A stretch of DNA of 64,000 nt from Leadbetterella sp964563435. Its GTDB lineage: Bacteria; Bacteroidota; Bacteroidia; Cytophagales; Spirosomataceae. Positions 15,363 through 22,932 of this stretch are shown here, one piece after another (the stretch's first letter is position 1; the number at the start of each line of letters is the position of its first letter). The notes beneath the pieces were generated by a model. That model was not told the origin of the DNA and made no database searches. It was given only the letters and a program-made list of their open reading frames with translations. Location of the stretch: assembly GCA_964563435.1 (NCBI GenBank), contig CAZLXI010000005.1, positions 62,001 to 126,000 of the forward strand, written 5' to 3'. Both the position numbers and the translations under genes were made by a program.

Positions 15363-17441
15363 TTACTTCTTATCCTCCAGATACCGTTGCAGGTTCGTCT
15401 GTACTCCCATCTGCAACTGATGAAAAAAAGTACTGTTATCCAGCCGGTTATAGGCCCAACGAAAGAAGAACTTACTGTTGCCTGATGTTTTTAGAAAACC
15501 AGTGAAAGAAAAGTTTTCAAATCCTACTTTTTTCTTGCCCGATTTGGTTTGAAGCCCCCTCTCTTTATCTAAAAGATAGTACGATATAGGCCACATATAC
15601 TTAAAACTTGCACCCCACCTGCTCTCCGGCTTGGTTTCTATCAAAAGCCCTCCTCTCCAAAAATTAGAAAAAATACGTATGTTGTTTACTGTAATATTCT
15701 GGTTGTTTTTCCAGAGCGCGAGAGAATCTTTGTGTAAAATATTACTTCCTGCCCAATGCATACTTCCTAAAAATTGAATATTTAATTGTGCATTAGGAAT
15801 ACTGTATTTATACACCCCAAGTTCAGCCCCAAACTGCACAAACTGGTGCCTTAACAGTTCGGTAGATTTAAGTTTTTCAGGGTCTTCGTATATGTAATTC
15901 TGGTCTTTCTGGTCAATTTTAGAAATGACGAATTCAGGTGTTATATATCTAAACCAGCTGGAGTTGTTTATATCCTGATTCTTAACCAGTGCTTTGTGTT
16001 TGGTATTTAGCTCAATTTTTCTGGATATGCCAGCCTGTATCAGGCCTTGGGGATTTCCTATCCTTAATCCAGCTAAATCACTGAAAACCTGAACGTCAAG
16101 TATTTCAGAAGTCTTTTCCTTTTCCAAAGGGATCATTGTTCTCCCTACTTTAGGGTCAAGAACCACTACAGAATTTTCGGGAGCGTAGTTCTCTGAGCTA
16201 TTTCGAAGCTGGGGATAATACCGTATGAGATCAGATAGCCTGAGTTCCATGAATTCTTTCTTTTCTATTCTATAGTATAATTTATGATCATGAAAAAGGT
16301 CAGGATGAAACTTACCGGTTATGCCAAAGGGCCTGTGGTTTCTAAACCTATGCAGTTCTCTGTTAGAGGCTACCGAATTAGCCGGATACAAAATGGCCTC
16401 GATGTTCTTGATGACTCCGTCTTCAAACTCCAGTGTAACCTTATCAACGTTAAAAACAGTTTCTACTCCCTTCCTTAAGGTTACTTTGACACTACTATAT
16501 GTAAGCATTAAAACCCCGGCTACCGGTTTTTCTTCTTCAAACGTAAGCCGGGTCTGAAGAGTATAAAAAAGACGTGTAGCCAGTTCTTCTAAAAGGCTTT
16601 TGTTATTTCGGGTTTGGGTTTTTAACGCATTTAAATATTTCTCACTTATAAACTTTAACTGGTTCTCCAATACCCCTATGAAAACCTCTTTCTCAAATTC
16701 ATAGAATGGGGTCTCGAAAGTATATTCCTGCCCGTTTGAAAGGTTTTTAATTAGAAAAACCTGCTTTTTTAAATCTGAAAAAACTTCCTGACTCACGTTT
16801 AAAACGGAATCATTTTTTATAATTAAAGAATCTAACTCCCTCTTCATTACAAGAAACTCCTTGTCTTTTATAATCTTGTCAAGTTCCTCCAGGCTTTCAT
16901 TATAGCTGTTTACAAAATCGCTTATGATTTTCACCTCTTTTAAATCACCAATCTTGTTATCAGGCACCAATGGAAACCTAGATAGACGGTATTCTGTATT
17001 GCTGGTAATATTTATAATCGTCTTAAGATGTTCTTTGAATTTATGGAGATGTACATTTATTGTTTTTATACTTTTTAACTCATCTGCAAATAACCTTTCT
17101 TTATAGTCTTCAGGTTTTTTGTCTTCCAATAAATCCAGAATTTTAGAAGCTGACAAGACTGATTTATCTGCTTCTTTTTGAAGCGTTTCCAAGTCTTGGA
17201 TAAATACTTTTAAAGTATCCTTACTTTCTAAAGACTTAAGCCTTGTAATGACACCTTTTAAAGTAGTTGTATCCTTTAATTTAACCGGCATTATTTTAAG
17301 TGAGTATCCTACACCATGATTAGCAGTAAACTCGTAGTTAAATACTTCACCCTCTTCTATAAAACTTCCGTAGAGTTTTCTGACAGGTGTGTTCTGTGCA
17401 AAAACAGTAAATGAAAAGAAAAGTAAAATGAGCGTTTTCAT
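15363..17441 (-). CDS. Exported 692-residue protein of unknown function
   Basis: A signal peptide (MKTLILLFFSFTVFA, cleaved before Gln16) begins the protein. Residues about 60-230 are strongly helical and charged, coiled-coil-like. The middle and C-terminal parts are strand-rich with alternating aromatic patterns (FFFRWAYNRL and similar) suggestive of an outer-membrane or extracellular beta structure. No known domain is recognised. The upstream region has the same 23-base-spaced 7-2-7 half-site and -7 element as the RCC1 array and the regulator/HopA1 operon, so it appears to belong to that regulon despite the ATPase gene between. Base composition is A+T-rich like the HopA1 gene. Confidence 0.8.
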   Translation of the reverse strand: MKTLILLFFSFTVFAQNTPVRKLYGSFIEEGEVFNYEFTANHGVGYSLKIMPVKLKDTTTLKGVITRLKSLESKDTLKVFIQDLETLQKEADKSVLSASKILDLLEDKKPEDYKERLFADELKSIKTINVHLHKFKEHLKTIINITSNTEYRLSRFPLVPDNKIGDLKEVKIISDFVNSYNESLEELDKIIKDKEFLVMKRELDSLIIKNDSVLNVSQEVFSDLKKQVFLIKNLSNGQEYTFETPFYEFEKEVFIGVLENQLKFISEKYLNALKTQTRNNKSLLEELATRLFYTLQTRLTFEEEKPVAGVLMLTYSSVKVTLRKGVETVFNVDKVTLEFEDGVIKNIEAILYPANSVASNRELHRFRNHRPFGITGKFHPDLFHDHKLYYRIEKKEFMELRLSDLIRYYPQLRNSSENYAPENSVVVLDPKVGRTMIPLEKEKTSEILDVQVFSDLAGLRIGNPQGLIQAGISRKIELNTKHKALVKNQDINNSSWFRYITPEFVISKIDQKDQNYIYEDPEKLKSTELLRHQFVQFGAELGVYKYSIPNAQLNIQFLGSMHWAGSNILHKDSLALWKNNQNITVNNIRIFSNFWRGGLLIETKPESRWGASFKYMWPISYYLLDKERGLQTKSGKKKVGFENFSFTGFLKTSGNSKFFFRWAYNRLDNSTFFHQLQMGVQTNLQRYLEDKK

Positions 17442-17537
17442 ACCGGTTTATTCAAGGATTAAATATTTAGTTTGGGGCCGTACCCTACACTCTGCATTCC
17501 ACCGCATTTTCGGGATAGTCCGGCTTATTTTCCGTTG

Positions 17538-17584
17538 CAAAGTTCTCAAGACCAATTAACTGATTCAATACTGACTGCCTGGTA
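17538..17584 (-). promoter_or_regulatory. Promoter of the 692-residue gene with a partial 7-2-7 repeat
   Basis: Minus-strand GAACTTTG at 17545-17538 is identical to the RCC1-array -7-like element. Exactly 23 bases upstream is 17569-17584, where the proximal half GTCAGTA is perfect and the distal half keeps only the outer TAC. The element would be unconvincing alone; the exact spacing makes it credible. Confidence 0.6.
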
Positions 17585-17705
17585 TATTGCTACCAGAAAT
17601 GTAGTAGATTGGTTTATTTCAGGGTTTGAGGAGGGCATCCCTTATCAAACATTTATTACCAGCATCCTGCATAAGTTTTTATCCGGCAAGTTAAAAGAGG
17701 CTTAA
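17580..17705 (+). pseudogene. C-terminal remnant of a ribbon-helix-helix (CopG/BrnA-like) antitoxin
   Basis: The frame ends with EEGIPYQTFITSILHKFLSG, close to the GIPYQTLI..LLHKY..G helix that ends BrnA/CopG-type antitoxins. No N-terminal ribbon or toxin gene is present nearby, and the frame upstream runs through unrelated promoter DNA. It appears to be the leftover of a lost toxin-antitoxin module. Confidence 0.5.
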
Positions 17706-17732
17706 ACAAAAATGAGGCCCTGAAGCCTCATT
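17706..17732 (-). terminator. glnS terminator
   Basis: AATGAGGC (17711-17718) pairs with GCCTCATT (17725-17732), overlapping the glnS stop codon, and a T-run follows on the minus strand. Confidence 0.75.
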
Positions 17733-19386
17733 TCCAACTGTCTTTCAAACCTACCGTCTTATTAAAGATCAGAGTATGCGGCGGGTTACTTTCCGGATCG
17801 GGAACGAAATACCCGTTGCGCATGAACTGGTATTTGTCGTTAACCGAAACGTGGCGCAGCGACGGCTCCGCCAGGGCTTTCACCACGGTCAAAGAATCTT
17901 CGTTGATAAAATCTTTAAAGTCGCCTTCCTCCGCAGCCGGGTTCTCCACTTTGAACAGGCGGTCATACAAACGAACCTCGGCTTCCACCGCTTCTTCTGC
18001 ATTGACCCAGTGGATCACGCCTTTTACTTTCATGCCGCTGACGTCTTCGCCGCTCTTTGAATTTTCTACGTAGGAGCAGCGCAGCTCCGTGGTCCGGCCG
18101 TCGTCGGTTTTGATGACTTCATCGCACTGGATGATATACGCCCCTTTTAAACGAACCGCTCCCCCGGGTTTCAGCCTGAAATACTTGGCCGGAGGCTCTT
18201 CCATAAAATCGGATGCTTCAATATAGATTTCCTTACCGAAGTTGACCTCACGGTACCCGCTCTCCGGATCTTCCGGGTTATTCTCTACCCGGCAAACCTC
18301 GGTTTTTCCGTCGGGCCAGTTGGTGATCACCACCTTCAGGGGCTCAAAAACCGCCATCACCCGGGTGGCGATCCGGTTAAGGTCTTCCCGCACAAAAAAC
18401 TCCAGGAGGCTGACATCGATCAGATTATCGCGTTTCTGGATACCGATTCGCTCACAAAAGTCCACAATGGCCCGGGGCGTATATCCCCTCCGCCTCATTC
18501 CGGAAATGGTAGGCATACGGGGATCATCCCAGCCCGCCACATACTTTTCATCGACCAACTGCCGGAGTTTTCTTTTGCTCATCACCGTATAGGTCATATT
18601 GAGACGTGCAAATTCGTATTGCTTCGACGGGAAAATGCCCAGCTTTTCAATGAACCAGTCGTAAAGCTCCCGGTGCGAAACAAATTCCAGCGTACATATC
18701 GAGTGTGTAATTTCCTCAATAGAGTCCGATTGCCCGTGGGCGAAGTCGTACATGGGATAGATTTTCCACTTGTCGCCGGTCCGGTGATGTTCCGCAAATT
18801 TGATCCGGTAGATGATCGGGTCCCGCATCAGCATATTGCTCGACGCCAGGTCTATTTTAGCCCTTAGCACGCGGCTTCCTTCCGGAAATTCACCCCGGGC
18901 CATTCTTTCAAAGAGATCGAGGTTCTCTTCCACGCTCCTGTTGCGATACGGACCGGGCTTCCCCGGTGTTGTGGGCGTACCTTTCAGTACGGCCATTTCC
19001 TCTGACGTGCTGTCGTCCACATAGGCCAGGCCGTCTCTGATCAGCTTCAGGGCGAATGCGTACAACTCATCGAAATAATCCGACGCATAAAACTCATTAA
19101 TCCAGTCAAAACCCAGCCATTTTACATCATTCTTGATAGAATCCACATATTCCGTATCTTCAGTAACGGGGTTGGTATCATCAAAGCGGAGGTTGGTGCC
19201 CCCGCCGTAATTCCCGGCCAGCCCGAAGTTGAGACAGATGGACTTGGCGTGACCGATGTGCAGATATCCGTTGGGTTCCGGCGGGAAGCGGGTCAGCACC
19301 CGTCCCGAATGGATATCAGTTTCCAGATCCCGTTCTACTATTTCTTCTATAAAATTGAGACTCCTCTCCTTGCCTTCCTCTGACAT
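17728..19386 (-). CDS. glnS: Glutaminyl-tRNA synthetase
   Basis: This is a class I aminoacyl-tRNA synthetase that charges tRNA-Gln with glutamine. The PPEPNGYLHIGHAKSI motif holds the HIGH signature at about residues 43-46, and the KMSKS loop reads VMSKRKL. The usual GlnRS-type catalytic core and C-terminal beta-barrel anticodon-binding domains follow. The frame extends to 19407, but the ATG at 19386 (MSEEGKERS) fits family starts and leaves room for the TAAATTTG -7 element at 19412-19405. Length, about 552 residues, is normal. It stands alone with its own promoter and terminator. Confidence 0.96.
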   Translation of the reverse strand: MSEEGKERSLNFIEEIVERDLETDIHSGRVLTRFPPEPNGYLHIGHAKSICLNFGLAGNYGGGTNLRFDDTNPVTEDTEYVDSIKNDVKWLGFDWINEFYASDYFDELYAFALKLIRDGLAYVDDSTSEEMAVLKGTPTTPGKPGPYRNRSVEENLDLFERMARGEFPEGSRVLRAKIDLASSNMLMRDPIIYRIKFAEHHRTGDKWKIYPMYDFAHGQSDSIEEITHSICTLEFVSHRELYDWFIEKLGIFPSKQYEFARLNMTYTVMSKRKLRQLVDEKYVAGWDDPRMPTISGMRRRGYTPRAIVDFCERIGIQKRDNLIDVSLLEFFVREDLNRIATRVMAVFEPLKVVITNWPDGKTEVCRVENNPEDPESGYREVNFGKEIYIEASDFMEEPPAKYFRLKPGGAVRLKGAYIIQCDEVIKTDDGRTTELRCSYVENSKSGEDVSGMKVKGVIHWVNAEEAVEAEVRLYDRLFKVENPAAEEGDFKDFINEDSLTVVKALAEPSLRHVSVNDKYQFMRNGYFVPDPESNPPHTLIFNKTVGLKDSWK

Positions 19387-19404
19387 AAAACGTTTATTGA
19401 TTCG

Positions 19405-19412
19405 CAAATTTA
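19405..19412 (-). promoter_or_regulatory. -7 element of glnS
   Basis: Minus-strand TAAATTTG matches TAnnTTTG and ends 18 bases before the chosen ATG. The -33 element is weak. Confidence 0.5.
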
Positions 19413-19552
19413 TTATTTTGATAAGGTGTTTCTTAACATTTGCCGGATAAAAAACTCAGAGCACGTTTAAATTTTATTTTTGAGGGCTGTTTTATCCCGT
19501 TTCGCACAAGAAATCACAAAAAAGGCCCAAAGAACAAACTTTAAACAAGCTC

Positions 19553-20329
19553 TTACCTGCCCTTAAAAACCGGCGGTCTTTTGGATAAAAAAGCCATCAC
19601 TCCTTCTGCAAAGTCTTCCGTCTGTCCGCAGGCCGTTTGCCCCTCCGCCTCCAGGTTCAGCACTTCCTCCAGGTCTTTATTAAACGACTGATTCAGTACC
19701 TGCTTCATGATCCCTATACTTTGGGTGGCCGATGCCGCGTATACGTCGGCCAGGGCTTCCGTTTCAGCGTCCAACCGGTCTTTGGGCACCGCCTTGTTGG
19801 CCAGCCCTATGCTGACCGCCTCCTCCATATACACTTTACGGCCGGTGCTGCAAAGTTCAAACGCCTTTAAAGGGCCGACCAGCCGGGGTAGAAAAAACAT
19901 GGAGCCCGCATCAGGGATCAGGCCTATCCCTACAAAAAGCTCTGTAAAGTAGGCGTCATCGGCCGCAATGATCACATCACAGGCGAGAGCCAGCGACATC
20001 CCTGCGCCTGCGGCCAGTCCGTTCATCCGGCAGATTACCGGCTTTTTAAGCCCTCGAAGCCCGAGAATAAGCGGGTTATACGTAGCCTTCAGCACATTTC
20101 CCAAGCGGATATCTGCCAATCCCTCTTTCAGATCAGCCCCCGAAGAAAAGGCCTTATCATTTCCGCCGGACAGGATCACCACCCGTACCTCTTCATCCTC
20201 TCCGCAGTCCCGGACTGCCCGGGTCAATTCGGTCAGCATCTCCCGGCTCAGGGCGTTATAGGTCTCCGGCCGGTTTAAAGTGATGTAGGCCTTCCTGTCC
20301 TTTTTTTCAAATACAATGGTATTGTACAT
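19553..20329 (-). CDS. Enoyl-CoA hydratase/isomerase family protein (PaaG-like)
   Basis: This 258-residue crotonase-fold protein has the oxyanion-hole segments AFSSGADLKE (about 61-70) and GLAAGAGMSLALACD (about 104-118). The catalytic-loop region ELFVGIGLIPDAGSMFFLPRLVG has an Asp-Ala-Gly, as in 1,2-epoxyphenylacetyl-CoA isomerase (PaaG-like) members, rather than the Glu of typical hydratases. That favours an isomerase, but there is no phenylacetate cluster nearby, so substrate assignment stays open. It is monocistronic as far as can be seen. Confidence 0.88.
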   Translation of the reverse strand: MYNTIVFEKKDRKAYITLNRPETYNALSREMLTELTRAVRDCGEDEEVRVVILSGGNDKAFSSGADLKEGLADIRLGNVLKATYNPLILGLRGLKKPVICRMNGLAAGAGMSLALACDVIIAADDAYFTELFVGIGLIPDAGSMFFLPRLVGPLKAFELCSTGRKVYMEEAVSIGLANKAVPKDRLDAETEALADVYAASATQSIGIMKQVLNQSFNKDLEEVLNLEAEGQTACGQTEDFAEGVMAFLSKRPPVFKGR

Positions 20330-20481
20330 AAGCGATTTTGAATGAATTCAAAAATACTCAAAAGAGAAAGGAAATAAGCGTTACTTCGGAATTTTAATTG
20401 GAAGACAGTACGAATTGGCTTTTTATCCCGACTCTGCACGGACTGCCACCTTACTCCCGGAACACTATCCCTAAACGTAAT

Positions 20482-20509
20482 AAAAAAGGGTTCTGATCTT
20501 CAGAACCCT
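20482..20509 (-). terminator. Terminator of the 39-residue gene
   Basis: GGGTTCTG (20488-20495) pairs with CAGAACCC (20501-20508), followed on the minus strand by six T. It lies 22 bases after the small gene's stop. Confidence 0.85.
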
Positions 20510-20530
20510 CCTTATAGTAGCTTTGCAGGA

Positions 20531-20650
20531 TCAGTACTTATAAACAGCCTTTCCCGGATAAAAACCAGGTTTTACTTTCTTATTTCCTAATGTGTAAACC
20601 ACTACTCCAACTGCCAGCGCAGCAATACCGAATAGAAATCCCTTTTTCAT
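20531..20650 (-). CDS. Small membrane protein, 39 residues
   Basis: The frame starts at the ATG at 20650 (MKKGFLFGIAALAVG) and encodes one hydrophobic span (about 4-21) followed by a Lys/Tyr/Pro-rich tail ending KAVYKY. A clear rho-independent terminator follows directly, which is good evidence for a transcript. No family is recognised. The neighbouring enoyl-CoA hydratase gene lies downstream on the same strand but beyond the terminator. Confidence 0.65.
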   Translation of the reverse strand: MKKGFLFGIAALAVGVVVYTLGNKKVKPGFYPGKAVYKY

Positions 20651-20950
20651 AATTGTACGTATTTTTGTTGCTATGCTAAGATAACGCCGGTTGAATGAAT
20701 TATATCCTATTATCGCCTTAAATTTACCTTAAAATTTAGTATTCGGTAAAAAATATGATTTTTGGAGTAATTTTTTTCGAAAATTTCCAAAAACGGGAAA
20801 ACCAATTGCATTATTCTAACAATTGCGAAGCAGGGATCTTCAAAAAAAGTTTGTAAAAAATCTTAAGCATTTTTTAAGTTTTTAAGGTACGAAGCCTATA
20901 TCTTCCGTAACCTCGAATAAATATCATAGCTTTGCCGAAAAATAAGGGAT
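20651..20950. other. 300-base intergenic region upstream of rsgA
   Basis: This is an A+T-rich stretch holding the divergent upstream regions of the 39-residue gene and rsgA. At 20927-20934 TAGCTTTG matches the -7 consensus, 16 bases before the rsgA start. I see no other structure. Confidence 0.5.
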
Positions 20951-21871
20951 TTGGAATTAAAAAAGGGTATCGTTTTCAGATCAACGGGAAGCTGGTATGA
21001 GGTCAGAGACCTGGAAACCGGCGGTATGGTCTCATGCCGCCTGAAAGGAAAATTCAAGATCAAAAACCTGAAGGTCAATAACCCTATTGCCGTAGGCGAC
21101 CACGTGCTCTTTCATCCTGCGGAAAACATTATTGAAGATATTCTTCCCCGCGAAAATTATGTTATCCGCCAAAGTGTGCACAAATCGGCTCACGCCCACC
21201 TTTTGGCTGCCAACGTTGACCAACTTATCCTCATCGTCACCATTCGTAGTCCCAAGACCTCCCTGGGCTTCATTGACCGCTTCCTCGTCACCGCAGAAAC
21301 CTTCCGGATCCCGGCCACCCTGGTTTTTAATAAACAGGATATCCTGGACGATGAAGAGCTTGCATACCAGGAAGAGCTGATCAAACTGTACACCGGTCTG
21401 GGCTACGGCTGTATCAAAACATCCACCTATACACCACAGGGAATAGAAGATCTGAAAATAGCCCTGGCGGGGAAGACTTCCCTGGTCTCCGGTCATTCCG
21501 GCGTAGGAAAATCCAGCCTGTTGAATGCTCTCCTGCCCGAGCTGGACCTGGCCACCTCGGAGGTGTCAGGATTTTCAGACAAGGGGGTGCACACCACCAC
21601 ATTTGCTGAAATGTTCGAGCCCGAACCCGGCACGCGAATCATCGACAGCCCGGGTATCAAAGAACTGGGACTGATTGATATTGAAAAAGAAGAACTGGCC
21701 CATTTCTTCCCGGAGTTCCGGGATCTCATGGGCCAGTGCAGATTTCATAACTGCCTGCATATCAATGAACCTAAATGTGCCGTTAAAAATGCAGTGGACG
21801 ATGGTGAAATTTATATCAGCCGCTACCTGAGCTACCTGAGTATGTTTGAAAATGACGATAACCGACGGTAA
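20951..21871 (+). CDS. rsgA: Ribosome small-subunit GTPase RsgA
   Basis: This is a circularly permuted GTPase that assists 30S subunit maturation. An N-terminal OB-fold (about 1-75) precedes the G domain, in which G4 (FNKQDIL) comes before G1 (GHSGVGKSSLLN) and G3 (DSPGIKEL). The zinc-binding C-terminal part has the Cys/His cluster in QCRFHNCLH and the later KCAV. Length (306) is normal. The start is a TTG 16 bases after a TAGCTTTG -7 element; no ATG fits as well. Confidence 0.95.
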   Translation: MELKKGIVFRSTGSWYEVRDLETGGMVSCRLKGKFKIKNLKVNNPIAVGDHVLFHPAENIIEDILPRENYVIRQSVHKSAHAHLLAANVDQLILIVTIRSPKTSLGFIDRFLVTAETFRIPATLVFNKQDILDDEELAYQEELIKLYTGLGYGCIKTSTYTPQGIEDLKIALAGKTSLVSGHSGVGKSSLLNALLPELDLATSEVSGFSDKGVHTTTFAEMFEPEPGTRIIDSPGIKELGLIDIEKEELAHFFPEFRDLMGQCRFHNCLHINEPKCAVKNAVDDGEIYISRYLSYLSMFENDDNRR

Positions 21872-21899
21872 GTATCACCTTAGGTAAAAAATATTTTAA

Positions 21900-21921
21900 A
21901 AGTTTCTAATTTTAGAAACTT
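21900..21921. promoter_or_regulatory. Operator palindrome of the toxin-antitoxin operon
   Basis: AAGTTTCTAA and its complement TTAGAAACTT are separated by TT, giving a perfect 22-base palindrome. A perfect -7 element TACCTTTG follows at 21927-21934, so the palindrome covers the -33 region. Binding by the antitoxin would repress, as is usual for such modules. Confidence 0.7.
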
Positions 21922-21950
21922 CTTTATACCTTTGTAAAAAAATCACACAC

Positions 21951-22292
21951 TTGAGATATTTTGAAACCCGCTTTTTAGAAGAAGCTGATGAGTTTATTTC
22001 CCTGTTGGATCGAAAATCTGCAGGAAAAATTCTCTATAACATTGATCTGGCAGAGCAAACCAATGATCCGAGACTATTTAAAAAAATTAACAACGAAATC
22101 TGGGAATTCAGGAGCAACTATTTGGGGAGGCAATTCAGGCTTCTGGCATTTTGGGATAAAACCAGACGCTCCCCTACTCTCGTTTTTGCCACACACGGGT
22201 TTATAAAAAAAGGAAGTAAAGTACCTTCGAAGGAAATTGAAAGAGCGGAGAACATAAGAGAAAAATATTTTAAAAACTTAAGAATAATATGA
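21951..22292 (+). CDS. RelE/HigB-like toxin (Gp49 family)
   Basis: This 113-residue basic protein fits the phage-derived Gp49-like/HigB family: MRYFETRFLEEADEF start, IWEFRSNYLGRQFRLLAFWD core and a FATHGFIKKGSKVP motif typical of these ribosome-dependent mRNA interferases. It starts at a TTG after a -7 element and overlaps the antitoxin gene by 4 bases (ATGA). The toxin-first order is the HigBA arrangement. A 22-base palindrome upstream is the probable operator. Confidence 0.85.
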   Translation: MRYFETRFLEEADEFISLLDRKSAGKILYNIDLAEQTNDPRLFKKINNEIWEFRSNYLGRQFRLLAFWDKTRRSPTLVFATHGFIKKGSKVPSKEIERAENIREKYFKNLRII

Positions 22293-22618
22293 CCAATAAA
22301 GCAATAAAATCGTATTCACTTTCCGAAATGAAAGACAGGTATATCGGTAAAACCGGTACACCGGAACGGGATGAGTACGAATATGAGTTACGCATGGATA
22401 TTCTGGGAAGAATGATCCGGGCGGCAAGGCGGGAAAGAAACCTGAGTCAGGAGCAGCTCGGGCACCTGGTAGGTGTCCAAAAAGCGCAGATCTCGAAACT
22501 GGAAAGTAGCGCCAACAGCGCTACCATAGACACTATACTTAAAGTTTTCAAAGCCCTGCAGGCAGAGATCAACTTTAAAGTTAAGTTAGAGAACGAATAT
22601 ATTGTACTCCCGGTATGA
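22289..22618 (+). CDS. XRE-family antitoxin (HigA-like)
   Basis: This 109-residue protein carries a central helix-turn-helix (AARRERNLSQEQLGHLVG and QISKLESSANSATIDTI) after an N-terminal region likely to bind the toxin. It overlaps the toxin gene by 4 bases upstream and the MerR-like gene by 4 bases downstream, so all are translated from one message. It should neutralise the toxin and repress the operon. Confidence 0.88.
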   Translation: MTNKAIKSYSLSEMKDRYIGKTGTPERDEYEYELRMDILGRMIRAARRERNLSQEQLGHLVGVQKAQISKLESSANSATIDTILKVFKALQAEINFKVKLENEYIVLPV

Positions 22619-22932
22619 AGCTCTTTTACTCTACCGACGAGGTCTGCGGGCACCTGGGAATCCCCAGGACCACCCTCGAATATTACCTCCTTGAATTTAA
22701 GCTAAACATCAAAAAGTCAGGGCGGAACCGGAAGTTTTCGCATAAAGACATCGAGAAGCTCCAGCGGATCGTAGACCTGATCCAAAAGGAGGGATATACC
22801 CTGGAAGGTACTAAGGAACAATTGCGTCTGAAGGTAAAAAATGACGGTGAGAATGAAGAAGTTCTCGGTCGTCTGCTGGAAATCCGGAAGTCCTTAGTAT
22901 TTTTAAGGGATGGAATCGAATCACATAACTGA
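22615..22932 (+). CDS. MerR-type helix-turn-helix protein
   Basis: The 105-residue protein has an N-terminal MerR-like DNA-binding domain (STDEVCGHLGIPRTTLEYYL, then RKFSHKDIEKLQRI) and a short helical tail for dimerisation, with no effector domain. Small regulators of this kind commonly precede dprA in Bacteroidota, as here. It overlaps the antitoxin gene by 4 bases and dprA by 23 bases. Its targets are unknown. Confidence 0.85.
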   Translation: MKLFYSTDEVCGHLGIPRTTLEYYLLEFKLNIKKSGRNRKFSHKDIEKLQRIVDLIQKEGYTLEGTKEQLRLKVKNDGENEEVLGRLLEIRKSLVFLRDGIESHN

